From contig CAZSSM010000089.1 of the NCBI GenBank assembly GCA_964609385.1, forward strand, positions 1 through 27,424: 27,424 bases of DNA, given 5' to 3'. This DNA is from CAZSSM01 sp964609385. Lineage in GTDB: Bacteria; Planctomycetota; Planctomycetia; Isosphaerales; Isosphaeraceae. Every line of letters begins with the position of its first letter. The first letter of the stretch is position 1. The notes beneath the pieces are model-generated. The model made no database searches. It saw only the letters and a list, made by a program, of their open reading frames with translations, and had not been told where the DNA came from. Made by a program: the position numbers and the translations under genes. Shown here piece by piece: positions 1 to 8,286 of this stretch.

Positions 1-95
1 GCGGTTGCCCCAGGCCCGCCCCACCCATAGACGGCCGCAGCGGGAAAGCGGGCCTGAAACAGCCTTCGTTGTATGGCATGTGGAGTCGGACGCAC

Positions 96-132
96 GGGCG
101 GCGCAACGCCGCCCTCGACGCAACGCGTCGAG
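96..132. repeat. Two adjacent perfect GC-rich hairpins
   Basis: Two perfect inverted repeats lie side by side. The first pairs 96-103 with 107-114 (8 bp, three-base loop CAA). The second pairs 114-121 with 125-132 (8 bp, loop AAC). They share base 114. No T-tract follows, so they do not look like a standard intrinsic terminator. They lie downstream of the GST gene stop on the minus strand (212), so they could end that transcript, or be a REP-like repeat. Bases 1-211 otherwise hold no coding region that I can support. Confidence 0.6.
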
Positions 133-211
133 CTGAACGAACCAGTTGGCTATGATCGCCGATCCTGACGCCTTGGGCAAGTGTGTCACGCATCGGATCG
201 CCGGATCGGAT

Positions 212-802
212 TCAACCGCCGAGGTTGGTGGCGAATGAGGGGCGGGCCATTAAGGCGGTCTTATAGCGCTTCAAAGCTTCCCCCTGGGGCACGTCCATGC
301 CGAACATCTCCACCCAGAGGACCGTGGAGCCGAGCACGACGTCAGCGCAGGAGAAACCTGACTCGAGCAGCGTGACTCGGTCGCCGAGCCCGTCATTGAC
401 GACGCGCAAGGCCTCCTCCAGCGACGGGATGCCGTACGATTTGGATTCCCCTCCCTCGTTGACCTGAGCTTGCCGGACCATCGCCATTTCGAGCGTACCC
501 AGCGTGTAGAGACACCACTGGAGGTAAGCCCCGCGTTCGGGCGCGTTGAGGGTCGGGGCGAGCCCCTTGTCGATGTACTTCTCGGCCAAATACATGCAAA
601 TGGCGACCGACTCGATGAGGACTCGGCCGTCGTCGTCGACCAGGGCGGGCAGTTGACCCAATGGGTGGACCGCCAGGTAGTCCGGTTGCTTGTTCTGCTT
701 CGACTCCAGGTCGATGTGCACACGCTCGCAGTCGACCCCGAGTTCGGTAAGCATAATCTCAACCCGCGCCGCGCGCGAGCGGGGATTGGTGTAGAGCTTC
801 AT
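212..802 (-). CDS. Glutathione S-transferase family protein
   Basis: A 196-residue cytosolic protein of typical GST length. The N-terminal thioredoxin-like domain (about residues 1-77) begins MKLYTNPRSRAARVE. S9 sits where the catalytic Ser or Cys of bacterial GSTs is found. The cis-proline follows in GQLPALVDDDG (P52), and E64-S65 (IESVAI) is the usual glutathione gamma-glutamyl contact. The rest is the helical C-terminal domain. The ATG at 802 is preceded by AAGGAG about 9 bases upstream; a longer in-frame reading to 1051 has no GST similarity and was not used. The family conjugates or reduces substrates with glutathione. Planctomycetes often lack classical glutathione metabolism, so the thiol used here is uncertain. 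The gene stands alone. Confidence 0.85.
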   Translation of the reverse strand: MKLYTNPRSRAARVEIMLTELGVDCERVHIDLESKQNKQPDYLAVHPLGQLPALVDDDGRVLIESVAICMYLAEKYIDKGLAPTLNAPERGAYLQWCLYTLGTLEMAMVRQAQVNEGGESKSYGIPSLEEALRVVNDGLGDRVTLLESGFSCADVVLGSTVLWVEMFGMDVPQGEALKRYKTALMARPSFATNLGG

Positions 803-978
803 TGTCCAGGCTCCTTCCCGATCGTTCAGCCACACCCATGCCCAGTGCACAGGCGTCGCCTGAGCATACGCGGAGCCTGTTCTTCTGGCCAGCCGACGTC
901 TCCGTACCTCGGTATTCCGATCGGAACGAAAGGCGGTGGGAGACGAACCCGTTGCGCGAAAGCGGGTTGGAGTTTGGC

Positions 979-1467
979 TCATTCGAGATTGAGCAGATCG
1001 ATCGTGCTCTGGGTCTCGGCCGGGGCTGGGGAGGTCGGAGAACCGAGCCATTCGACGACGTGGACTATTAGAAGTACTGCGACGAGGCAGGTCGAGACCG
1101 ACAGGGCGATTTGCGCGTAGCGGAACTGACGACGGAGGTCCTTCAGATCTTTATGGAGGCGTCGGGCTTCGCGGTCGTTGCGGACCGCATCGCGCGCGAG
1201 GCGGTCGAGGGCCTCCCGGAGTTCCTGGACCGGATGAACGGTGCCATTCGATGGAGTCGGAGTGGGTTGGGCCAGGGCCGATCGGCGCTGAGAGCCAACC
1301 TGTTGGGATGCGGTCCGACTGGCCCGGACCGAATCGCGTTGCTTGACGATCCGCCGCGATTCGCGCTCGAGCCGTTCCAGCCGTTGGGTCGCGACGGTCG
1401 AGAGCGGCGGCGACATGCGATGCGAGTCCGGTCCGCTCGGATCCGATAGGCCGGTCTGACTGCCCAT
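979..1467 (-). CDS. Hypothetical protein with coiled coil and C-terminal membrane anchor
   Basis: A 162-residue protein of no recognised family. The N-terminal half is polar. About residues 30-52 (RLERLERESRRIVKQRD) and 85-118 (RLARDAVRNDREARRLHKDLKDL) are charged and helix-prone, probably coiled coil. They are followed by one membrane span (about 125-147, IALSVSTCLVAVLLIVHVVEW) and a short polar tail. It is therefore probably a tail- or single-pass-anchored inner-membrane protein. The frame stays open up to an ATG at 1743 with its own GAGG, but third-position GC falls and the peptide becomes low-quality beyond 1467. I chose the ATG at 1467, which has AGGA 8 bases upstream. The gene is read in the same direction as the GST gene, 176 bp from it. 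Confidence 0.55.
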   Translation of the reverse strand: MGSQTGLSDPSGPDSHRMSPPLSTVATQRLERLERESRRIVKQRDSVRASRTASQQVGSQRRSALAQPTPTPSNGTVHPVQELREALDRLARDAVRNDREARRLHKDLKDLRRQFRYAQIALSVSTCLVAVLLIVHVVEWLGSPTSPAPAETQSTIDLLNLE

Positions 1468-1822
1468 GTCCGAGGTCCTGATCCAGAAGGTTCGTGCCGT
1501 GGCCAATCCGGAGCGGCTTTGATCGCGATCCGATCCCCAACCGCAGCAACGAGGGACGCGTTGCACCTGCTGAGAGTCCTTCCACTCACGTCCGTGACGC
1601 GGGAGGGAATCCTCCAAGGCCAGACTAGAACGCGTCGGAGCCGACCGTCGGAAATCGTCACCTGGCTCATCGACCGGGCGCTCAGGGCATTCGACAGAAT
1701 TGGGGATATCTGGAGGATTTGCTGGAGCCAGCGAACCGACCATTCGATTCCTCAGGAGTAGGGCCGAAGGTTCTCGGCCTCACGAATCATCGATTCAGCG
1801 TCCAGCGACAAGGAGGAAGACG
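1468..1822. other. Divergent intergenic region, no supported gene
   Basis: This 355 bp lies between the minus-strand membrane protein and the plus-strand secreted protein, so it should hold both promoters. I see no convincing -35/-10 pair. Part of it (to 1743) could instead be an N-terminal extension of the minus-strand gene. Confidence 0.4.
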
Positions 1823-2695
1823 ATGGGGACGCAACCTGTCGGGAGTCGACGGCTCAGGGCGATCGGCCGTTCGATCTTGGGTCTACTGGTTCTCGGGTTA
1901 GTCTGGTCGATGGCTGGCGAAGCCCATGCTCAGGGCGAATCGGGGGGCTGGTTTCGTCGCCTCTTCCAATGGAACGGGCGAGGAGAGTCCGAGCCGACGT
2001 CGTATCCTCAACCGCAACCGATCCCGAACCAGCCCGGCTACCCGATCCCCGAGACGTTGCCTTATGGCGCGTTGGAGCCGCCTCAACCTGATCTGCTCGA
2101 CGGTCGCGGTGCGCCCGTCCCCACCGGAGTCCGGCGCGCTCAGGGCGAACGGGTCGAGAGCCGACCCTATACCGAAGCCGACCCGTTGCTGTCCCAAGTC
2201 CTGATCGGTCGATCTGAGCAGGGCGAGCGGTTCGGCACCTTTCTTCAGGTCTTCGAGGACGGGACGGTCCTCGACGCTCGGGGGGTCCATCAGGTCGATC
2301 CTCGAGCGTTACAGCCGCTGGCCAAGGCGATCGAGGGGGTCTTGGACAGTTGGAACCTGGAGCATTGCGGCGGTGTCTCGCACGGGATGATCGACCAGAT
2401 CCACGTTGTTCTCTATCAACGGGGTTTTGGTCGGCTCCGTGCCCGTGCCTTATCGTACTCGGGCAATCTGGATGGCTGCGACACGCGGATCGCTCGGTTG
2501 CACCGGTCCATCGAAACCTTCCGCGCCATCTTGGAAGGCCGTGTCCCACCGAACGATCGCTTGGAGCCGACCGGGTCGGCCATCGGGACCGGTGCTGAGG
2601 AGATCTGGGAGCCACATCGGGTACCCAATGCTGTAGCGCCTCCGGCGCCCCGATTGGACGCCCCGAGGCTGCCCGATCCGGCCACCCCACGCTGA
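1823..2695 (+). CDS. Secreted protein of unknown function
   Basis: A 290-residue exported protein. It has a clear signal peptide: basic start (SRRLRAIGR), hydrophobic core (about 18-30) and AHA-Q cleavage near residue 36. A low-complexity Pro/Gln/Tyr-rich linker follows (about 50-100). A compact domain (about 110-250) has no relative I recognise. The C-terminal 40 residues are again Pro/Ala-rich. The domain has two Cys (in EHCGG and DGCDT) that could form a disulphide. The ATG at 1823 has a strong AGGAGG six bases upstream, so the in-frame extension to 1700 is rejected. The Fur-family gene follows 163 bp downstream but seems to have its own promoter. Confidence 0.75.
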   Translation: MGTQPVGSRRLRAIGRSILGLLVLGLVWSMAGEAHAQGESGGWFRRLFQWNGRGESEPTSYPQPQPIPNQPGYPIPETLPYGALEPPQPDLLDGRGAPVPTGVRRAQGERVESRPYTEADPLLSQVLIGRSEQGERFGTFLQVFEDGTVLDARGVHQVDPRALQPLAKAIEGVLDSWNLEHCGGVSHGMIDQIHVVLYQRGFGRLRARALSYSGNLDGCDTRIARLHRSIETFRAILEGRVPPNDRLEPTGSAIGTGAEEIWEPHRVPNAVAPPAPRLDAPRLPDPATPR

Positions 2696-2765
2696 GTGGA
2701 AACGGAACAGCGACCGAGCCGCCCGATCCAGACCGAACCTCACGATCACAGGATCACGGGTCGGA

Positions 2766-2795
2766 TTGGTCTCGGGCGGCGAGCGATGATACAAT
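2766..2795 (+). promoter_or_regulatory. Predicted promoter of the Fur-family gene
   Basis: An extended -10 element (TG, one base, TACAAT at 2787-2795) lies 18 bp downstream of a weak -35 (TTGGTC, 2766-2771). The start point would fall near 2802, about 57 bases before the GTG start. TACAAT matches the sigma-70 consensus at five of six positions. The match is by eye only. Confidence 0.45.
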
Positions 2796-2805
2796 CGACC
2801 ACTGG

Positions 2806-2816
2806 AGAATCATTCT
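2806..2816. promoter_or_regulatory. Possible Fur-family operator
   Basis: AGAATCATTCT is a perfect 5-1-5 inverted repeat. It resembles the core of Fur/PerR boxes (ATAATcATTAT) and overlaps the predicted transcription start of the Fur-family gene. This suggests autorepression. The evidence is similarity and position only. Confidence 0.35.
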
Positions 2817-2858
2817 TGTTTGGAAGCTCGCCAAGGGTCGTTGTGAAGGGTTTCGTCC

Positions 2859-3353
2859 GTGGATGCCGCCAATATCGAACCGAGCCTGGAACGTGCGATC
2901 GATCCTGAGGCGAAGTTCCGCGAGTTCTTGGAGATCCGCGGCGACAAGTTCACCCAACCTCGGCAGACGCTGGTCCGCCACATCTTCGATGCTCACAAGC
3001 ACTTCGATGCCGACGAACTTGTGGCCGACCTCCACAACGCCGGCCACAAGGTCAGCCGTTCGACGGTTTACCGGACGCTCCGACTGCTCGTCGAGGCCGG
3101 ACTGCTTCGCGAACTTCGGTTGACCAACCGGACCGCCTATGAGCATGACTACGGATACCCCGCACACGATCACATGCACTGTGAGCGTTGCGATAAGGTG
3201 ATCGAGTTCCGCAACGACGATATCCTTCGAATCAGCGAGCAGATCGCCGCCGAGCACGGCTTCCGCGTCCAAGGGCACCGGTTTATGCTCACCGGCCTTT
3301 GCGCCGACTGCAGCTCGGTCCGCTCCAAGCGTCGCGTCCTCAATCGAATCTGA
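2859..3353 (+). CDS. Fur family transcriptional regulator
   Basis: A 164-residue metal-responsive repressor of normal Fur length. The N-terminal winged helix (about 20-95) carries the recognition-helix signature STVYRTLRLL (68-77). The C-terminal dimerisation domain has the metal-binding run HDHMHC (103-108). Two CxxC pairs, C108/C111 and C148/C151, should hold the structural zinc. H48 in KHFDADEL fits a regulatory-site ligand. The family binds palindromic boxes and represses iron, zinc, manganese or peroxide-defence genes. Sequence alone does not tell Fur from PerR or Zur. The start is a GTG at 2859 with AAGGG about 8 bases upstream. A palindromic box at the promoter suggests self-regulation. 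Confidence 0.93.
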   Translation: MDAANIEPSLERAIDPEAKFREFLEIRGDKFTQPRQTLVRHIFDAHKHFDADELVADLHNAGHKVSRSTVYRTLRLLVEAGLLRELRLTNRTAYEHDYGYPAHDHMHCERCDKVIEFRNDDILRISEQIAAEHGFRVQGHRFMLTGLCADCSSVRSKRRVLNRI

Positions 3354-3729
3354 GAGCGACCTTTCAGATGCATCGCCTTCTGCCAAGGCAGGGTCAGCGC
3401 CGAACGTTTGATTACATCGAGCCGGAGTGTCGTTCGGGCCAGCCTGCCCGAGTGGTACCGCACTCACCTGGCGTAGAGCCACCCACAGTGCTTCATGAAC
3501 TTGGCTCCTACCGCCTCTCTGCCAGCGACCGATTGATCATCGACTGGAAGTCCCAGCGGAAGTGGGCTCAGCAGGTCTGGCGGTCGAGAGCCCGGGCAAT
3601 TGATAGTCGGGTCACCCATTCCGTAGTGGTCTGCCCGAAATGCCAAGGAACGATTTCAAAACTCCTCGTTGGTGTCCGTCTACCAAACGCATTGCTCACA
3701 TGCGTTGTTTGATCGACGGACATGATCGA
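3354..3729. other. Convergent intergenic region, no supported gene
   Basis: This 376 bp lies between the Fur-family stop and the stop of the minus-strand DNRLRE gene. An open frame runs through it (3299-3712, plus), but it overlaps the Fur gene, has no ribosome-binding site and encodes an unconvincing peptide. I found no strong terminator hairpin with a T-tract. Confidence 0.4.
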
Positions 3730-4410
3730 TCAACGAGCGATGGAAGGAGTGAACGTGACGGTCAGCTTGGGACGGGCCTCGACTTCCTCGGCGTCGCAGG
3801 TATCGAAGTCCCAGCCGTTGGGGCTGTCAGAGGTGAAGGCGAGACCGTAGTTCTTTGCATCGCCTGAGACCCACTTGCGGACGGCCGGCGTGACGTCGAT
3901 TACGAAGACGCCGGTGCGGTCTGAGGGGAACGAGCTGAAGGCGGCGGTGGCCTCCTTGTCGTCGGCCTGGATGCCAGGCTCGCTGTTGCCGGCAAATTTT
4001 GCCGTGTTCCAAGTCAGGGTCTTGGCGTCCCAATCAGCCAGGAGGCGGTGGACGAAGATCGAGCCGCCGCCAGGATTGTTGCCGAGGATGGTGAGCTTTG
4101 CTTCGGTGATCGTTGAGCCAGCCGGGATCTGGCCGGGACCGTCGCCGATGATCTTGTCGAAGCGGATCAACGCTTGGCTGAAGACGCCGTAGTTGTCCAA
4201 GTCGACGGAGATCGACGGGTCAGAGGGCGTTGGGGCCGGCTGGGGGCGGATCTCGGGCCCTGTTTCGCCTCCTCGAATCTCCATGTCCGTCGCTGCTTCG
4301 TATCCCTTTTCACCCTGTCGGAACTCGACCGTCTCGGCTCGGCTCATGGTCGCCGAGACGAGCAGGACCACCGCAGATGTAATGCCTAGTCGGATCGTGT
4401 TCTTGCTCAT
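3730..4410 (-). CDS. DNRLRE domain-containing secreted protein
   Basis: A 226-residue exported protein. The signal peptide covers about residues 1-25 (core ITSAVVLLVSA, cleavage after SRA). A short Pro-rich linker (about 50-66) leads into one beta-rich domain of the DNRLRE/CBM96-like type. Its hallmarks are ALIRFD (80-85), a strand opening ITEAKLTI (101-108), WDAKTLTWNT (127-136), an IDVTPAVRKWVSG stretch (171-183) and a closing RPKLTVTF (213-220). This family occurs in extracellular proteins, often with carbohydrate-binding roles. No catalytic domain is attached, so binding or a surface role is likely. The ATG at 4410 has GGAGG 11 bases upstream; a TTG at 4428 would sit on that ribosome-binding site and is rejected. 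Confidence 0.82.
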   Translation of the reverse strand: MSKNTIRLGITSAVVLLVSATMSRAETVEFRQGEKGYEAATDMEIRGGETGPEIRPQPAPTPSDPSISVDLDNYGVFSQALIRFDKIIGDGPGQIPAGSTITEAKLTILGNNPGGGSIFVHRLLADWDAKTLTWNTAKFAGNSEPGIQADDKEATAAFSSFPSDRTGVFVIDVTPAVRKWVSGDAKNYGLAFTSDSPNGWDFDTCDAEEVEARPKLTVTFTPSIAR

Positions 4411-5689
4411 CGTCGTAGGAACCTCCAAGCGCCAGCAAAGCTAACGATTGACTCGGCCGTCGGGAACAAGGACCTTCCCACTCCCTCGGCACGGCCGCTA
4501 CAACCCCTGAAACCACGACGATGAGCCCCGGCATAACACAGAGTTCGTAAAGTTTCGCTGGGGTTTGTGATAAAAGATTCATGTTTGCCGTTTTTGTAAG
4601 TTCAGCTTGTGTAGCCAAAGTGCTTAGTTTTTGATCGCTGACCAGGCCTCTTTGTAACAGAGCCTTTGGCATCACGGGTGGGGGCAGGTCAACCATAGCC
4701 AACTGCAATTTGAGCCGAGGAGGATAGTTAGATCACGCAATCGCTTGCAGATCCGCGGTCTCGATTCAAGTCAGGACCACCATTCACACCATCGGTATTA
4801 TCTTCCCTGTTCGAATCGAGCATGATGAGCTGTGTAGCTGATACAATGCGTGCTGCCATCAGGCTGTTTTGTCCACTTGGCCTTGTCTTGTAGACCGAGT
4901 GTTTGGTCAGGTATGCCCAGTCGCTCCAGTGATACGGGCGACGTCGGCAAACCGTTGATTCCTTCACGTTGGCGAGCGTTCACGAGGATTGGCGGCGCGC
5001 CAAGACCGGCACGACCGCCAAAGTTGAGCTGAGAACCCGCGATCGATGGGTAAATTCGGCCGGAAACTCGGGAGGGCGATCGGAACGAAACCGGTACGTC
5101 GCAGCACTTGGACGAGGGTCACATCCACCTGATGGCGGTCGAGCGGATCGCATGGATCGTTTGGATGAGGCTGCCGAGGCGTGGGCAATCTAGGTCACGG
5201 CCCGACTCGGGTATGAATCACCGGTCGGATTTCCACGATCCTATCTTTGGAGGCCTCTCCTCGGTCTGATCGCGTGTAAACCCGTCGTGCAAGCAAGGAG
5301 AGAGGCGAGACGAAGTGGGACTCGAGTTGCCTTGACGATCTCCGTCGAAGGTCGGTGCTGGGGAAGGTCAACACGGCTCCTACAACTCCGCGGGACCCTC
5401 GGTTCGATCGCCGAGCGAATGCAACGCATGCATTCCTCGAGGACTTAGTATCCAGATCTGCGTGGAGTATTCCGAATCTTGCACATACAGGCGACCCAGG
5501 TTGCGATTGGATCGCTCAGCGGAGCCGAACGATATTTGCTTCAGGCGTGTCACAGGCCGATTCGTTGGGACGTAAGTCGGTCTGTTCCGATCCGTATTGT
5601 ATCGCACGGAATTCGCCTTTGTCGGCCTCGTGTACGGAAATCGACGGGGTTCGCCCAAACGCGCCCGTCTCTTGAAGAGGATGCTTCGA
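4411..5689. other. 1.3 kb gene-poor region
   Basis: This long stretch is less GC-rich than the surrounding genes, most visibly at 4530-4960. Short frames exist on both strands (for example minus 4728-4967 and 4964-5188, plus 4969-5193), but none has a good ribosome-binding site, a known motif or convincing composition. It must contain the promoter of the DNRLRE gene on its left and of the NlpC/P60-like gene on its right. It could hold decayed coding sequence or an unrecognised RNA. I cannot identify either. Confidence 0.4.
4454..4497 (-). repeat. Inverted repeat in the leader of the DNRLRE gene
   Basis: CGGCCGT (4454-4460) pairs perfectly with ACGGCCG (4491-4497). Inside it GGGAA and TTCCC can also pair. 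The structure would form in the mRNA leader 44 to 87 bases upstream of the ATG at 4410. No T-tract follows it. Confidence 0.4.
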
Positions 5690-6598
5690 ATGAGCAAATT
5701 TTTTGATCATGATGGTCCCATGGTTTGTGAATTGCGTGTCGCACCGATCCAGGAAGAGGTCGGACGCAACCTCGCGACCAAGGTCAACATGCCGAATCGG
5801 TATGACGACGTTGTGATGGTCCAGCGACTGCTGCAACGTGCCGCGGCTCGACTGAACGTCCGGTCGATCCATCCTGGTCTGGCCGATGGGAAGATTAGTG
5901 CGTCTCCGAGGCGCTCGAGCACCGTCGAGGCGATCCTCGCCTACCAGCGCCGGCTATCAGGATTCACACCCAATGGCGTTGTTGCTCCCGAATCGACAAC
6001 GATGATCAGCCTGAGTAACGACGCCGGCTACATTCCCAGCAATCCCAATATGTCCGTCGTCTCGCTGAATCGGGACTACCTGGGTCGCACGATCAATTGG
6101 ATTTGTCCTAACGGATTTCATAAAAAAAGCGCGAATCACTGCGCTCACTTCGTCGCGCATGTCTTCCGAATCGGCAATGGGTATACATGCCGCAGTCTTG
6201 TCAAAGATACGGGGGTGAACAGTTCTCCCAGTGGCTTCGGGGCGAACGTCCGCGTCCACGAACTGTTCGCGATGTGCCCTGAGGTCGAGGAGATCGTCAC
6301 CTGTCCCCCACCGCAGCGGTTGGGTCTCATTTTTGTCAGTAAGCAGACCAACTTCGGCGAGGTCAGGGCCAGCGACAAAACGATCGTCCGCTCAGCGGTC
6401 CACGGGATGAGGATGCGAAACATCCCCAAGAAGCATGTCGGGGTGCTCCTCAACGGTCAGGTCTGGCACTACAGCAACACACGTGATTACGTCATCCGTC
6501 AGACCGTCTCCGATTTCCTGTTCCACTATCGTAACCAGACCAACGCCGTCTGGTACGGCAAGCCTCCGGCCAGCGCATTCACGGCGCTTTCCAACTAG
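5690..6598 (+). CDS. Peptidoglycan-binding-like / NlpC-P60-like protein
   Basis: A 302-residue protein. Residues about 35-108 resemble a PG_binding_1 domain: VQRLLQRAA, then GLADGKIS, STVEAILAYQRR, and GVVAPESTTMISL. The second half looks like a papain-fold amidase/peptidase. NHCAHFVAHVF (149-159) places a candidate nucleophile C151 at the head of a helix. KKHVGVLL (247-254, H249) and GQVWHYSN (256-263, H260) follow as in NlpC/P60 and related amidases. Such enzymes cut peptidoglycan stem peptides. There is no signal peptide or membrane span, so export would need another route, or the target is cytosolic. The ATG at 5690 has GAGG about 9 bases upstream; an ATG at 5681 is the alternative. The fold assignment is by motif only. 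Confidence 0.65.
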   Translation: MSKFFDHDGPMVCELRVAPIQEEVGRNLATKVNMPNRYDDVVMVQRLLQRAAARLNVRSIHPGLADGKISASPRRSSTVEAILAYQRRLSGFTPNGVVAPESTTMISLSNDAGYIPSNPNMSVVSLNRDYLGRTINWICPNGFHKKSANHCAHFVAHVFRIGNGYTCRSLVKDTGVNSSPSGFGANVRVHELFAMCPEVEEIVTCPPPQRLGLIFVSKQTNFGEVRASDKTIVRSAVHGMRMRNIPKKHVGVLLNGQVWHYSNTRDYVIRQTVSDFLFHYRNQTNAVWYGKPPASAFTALSN

Positions 6599-6621
6599 AA
6601 TATTCCTATTTGATTCAACAC

Positions 6622-8286
6622 TCATTCGAGATAACCGAGGTCGGCCAAGCGTTTCTCAATGAGGGCCTGGTCGGTCTCGGAGTGTTCGAAGGCGTGAGGT
6701 GTTGACCCGAGAGGTTCCTCGGCGCGATCGTGTCGAATGGCCTCGCGACCGACAGATCCCAAGTTGGTGCGACTAATGTTCCGGACCAGAGACGACCCTT
6801 CGACGGTGTTGGGAATCGGCAGACCGAGCAGGCTGAGGATCGTTGGAGTGACGTCGCGGAGGTCGGCCGTCTCGGCATGCTCTGGGATCACCCCAGGTGC
6901 CTGGAGCAGGACGATGCCTTCAGGGCGATGAGTGCCGGGCAAGTTGGGATCCGGGTCGATCAGGGCATCGCCGGGTGTGAGTTTGGTCCGAACCCAATAA
7001 TCCTCGACGGGCAAGGCGATCAGGTCGGGGTAGCCTTCCCGAGATGGGTCGACGCGGTACGTCTCGGCCACCCGGATCCGTTCGGGGAACAGGGGCGTCC
7101 CTGTCTCGGGATGACGCGCCTCAGCAACGGCCGCCTCGATCTCATCGAGAGCCTGCTGACACTGCGATTCTTGGGTCAGAGGGGCCATTGGTCGACGGTC
7201 GGATCGGCGGTTCAGATAGATCATCGCGCCGGTGTCTTGATGTGGGGCGAAGCCAAGGGTCCTCCGCCAATCGAGTGGGAACTGGCCGGCAATTGAGCGC
7301 TCGTAAGTGGCAACCCGCGCCTCGGGATCCTTGCGTTTAGCCGACCAGATGGCGTAGCGATCGCGCATCTGTCGGAGGCGATGGCGGACCTGACCCAGTG
7401 TCCCGTGAGGCCGCGCGACGCCCGCTTGGGTCAAGACTCGGTTGATATGAATCCGTCCCCGACAAGGGCCAAACCCGTGGTCGCTGACGGCCATAACGGC
7501 CGCTCTGCGCTGACAGGCCAATTCGCAAAGGCGTCCGATGGCGCGGTCGAGCCCGCGGAGGACCTCCTCGGCGGCTCGATTCCAGGGGGGATTGTCGATC
7601 CCGGTCGAGTCGACGTTCAGCCAGGGCCAGACACGGTGCTGGAACGGGTCGAGGTTCTGGAATTGAACCATCAGGGTCGTCCAATCGCTGACGGAGCGAT
7701 CGGCCAGCAGGGCGGCCTCGGCTCGGGCTTGGAAGAGCCGGATGGTCTGCTCAGCGTTGTGACGGATCTCGTCCCGATCGCGTGGCGCGTTCTTCCAGAG
7801 CACACGCATATGATAATCGGGGACCTCACGAACCAGTTGCCTATGGAACCACGGGGCGCTAGCGGTGGCCGCCTCGAGGTGTGGCGCATCCATCCCCGAG
7901 ACGATAAGGCCGCGGACCGCCGGCGCGGGGTAGGTCACCGGTAGGTTCAGGCTGACGACTGTCCCCCCTGCGCGGGAAACCTGCTGCCAGACCGTTGGAA
8001 CCCGGACGCGACCAGAGTGATTGACCTTCATCCGGTCGGCGTCGAGGTCGAAGTAGCGATGGTCAAAGACGCCGTGCCGTGCCGGCGAGCACCCGGTCAT
8101 CATCGTGGTCCAGGCCGCCGAGGTCACCGGCGGCTTGCACGAGAGCAGGCTGCCCCAACGCGACGCGTTGCGGAGAGCCTTGAGGTTCGGCATCACTCCG
8201 CGCTCGATCATCGGGTCGAAGACCGTCCAAGTCCCTCCGTCGAGGCCCAGGATCAGCAGTCGCTCGGCTCGGCTCGGTTCGGTCAT
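6622..8286 (-). CDS. Alkaline phosphatase superfamily phosphodiesterase/nucleotide pyrophosphatase-like protein
   Basis: A 554-residue protein of the type I phosphodiesterase branch of the alkaline phosphatase superfamily. The metal and nucleophile motifs appear in order: ILGLDGGTW (D16), a PPVTSAAW segment with candidate nucleophile T55 ahead of TGCSPARHGV, QNLDPFQHR (D213, H217), VSDHGFG (D269, H270) and GTHRPEGI (H453). The closing block DVTPTILSLLGLPIP (478-492) is typical of the family. No signal peptide is seen, so it may be cytosolic. The exact substrate (nucleotide, phosphodiester, lipid head group) cannot be read from sequence. The ATG at 8286 has only a weak GGGAG upstream. The methyltransferase gene lies 157 bp upstream on the same strand. 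Confidence 0.88.
   Translation of the reverse strand: MTEPSRAERLLILGLDGGTWTVFDPMIERGVMPNLKALRNASRWGSLLSCKPPVTSAAWTTMMTGCSPARHGVFDHRYFDLDADRMKVNHSGRVRVPTVWQQVSRAGGTVVSLNLPVTYPAPAVRGLIVSGMDAPHLEAATASAPWFHRQLVREVPDYHMRVLWKNAPRDRDEIRHNAEQTIRLFQARAEAALLADRSVSDWTTLMVQFQNLDPFQHRVWPWLNVDSTGIDNPPWNRAAEEVLRGLDRAIGRLCELACQRRAAVMAVSDHGFGPCRGRIHINRVLTQAGVARPHGTLGQVRHRLRQMRDRYAIWSAKRKDPEARVATYERSIAGQFPLDWRRTLGFAPHQDTGAMIYLNRRSDRRPMAPLTQESQCQQALDEIEAAVAEARHPETGTPLFPERIRVAETYRVDPSREGYPDLIALPVEDYWVRTKLTPGDALIDPDPNLPGTHRPEGIVLLQAPGVIPEHAETADLRDVTPTILSLLGLPIPNTVEGSSLVRNISRTNLGSVGREAIRHDRAEEPLGSTPHAFEHSETDQALIEKRLADLGYLE

Noticed and set aside
470..1120. 216-residue plus-strand open frame
   Set aside because: It lies antisense to the GST gene and the membrane-protein gene and has no ribosome-binding site or known motif.
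1854..2690. 278-residue minus-strand open frame
   Set aside because: Antisense shadow of the secreted protein; very Arg/Pro-rich, typical of high-GC reverse frames.
3299..3712. 137-residue plus-strand open frame
   Set aside because: Overlaps the end of the Fur-family gene, lacks a start signal and has no similarity I recognise.
4728..4967. 79-residue minus-strand frame in the gene-poor region
   Set aside because: No ribosome-binding site and no motif; could be decayed coding sequence but I cannot support it.
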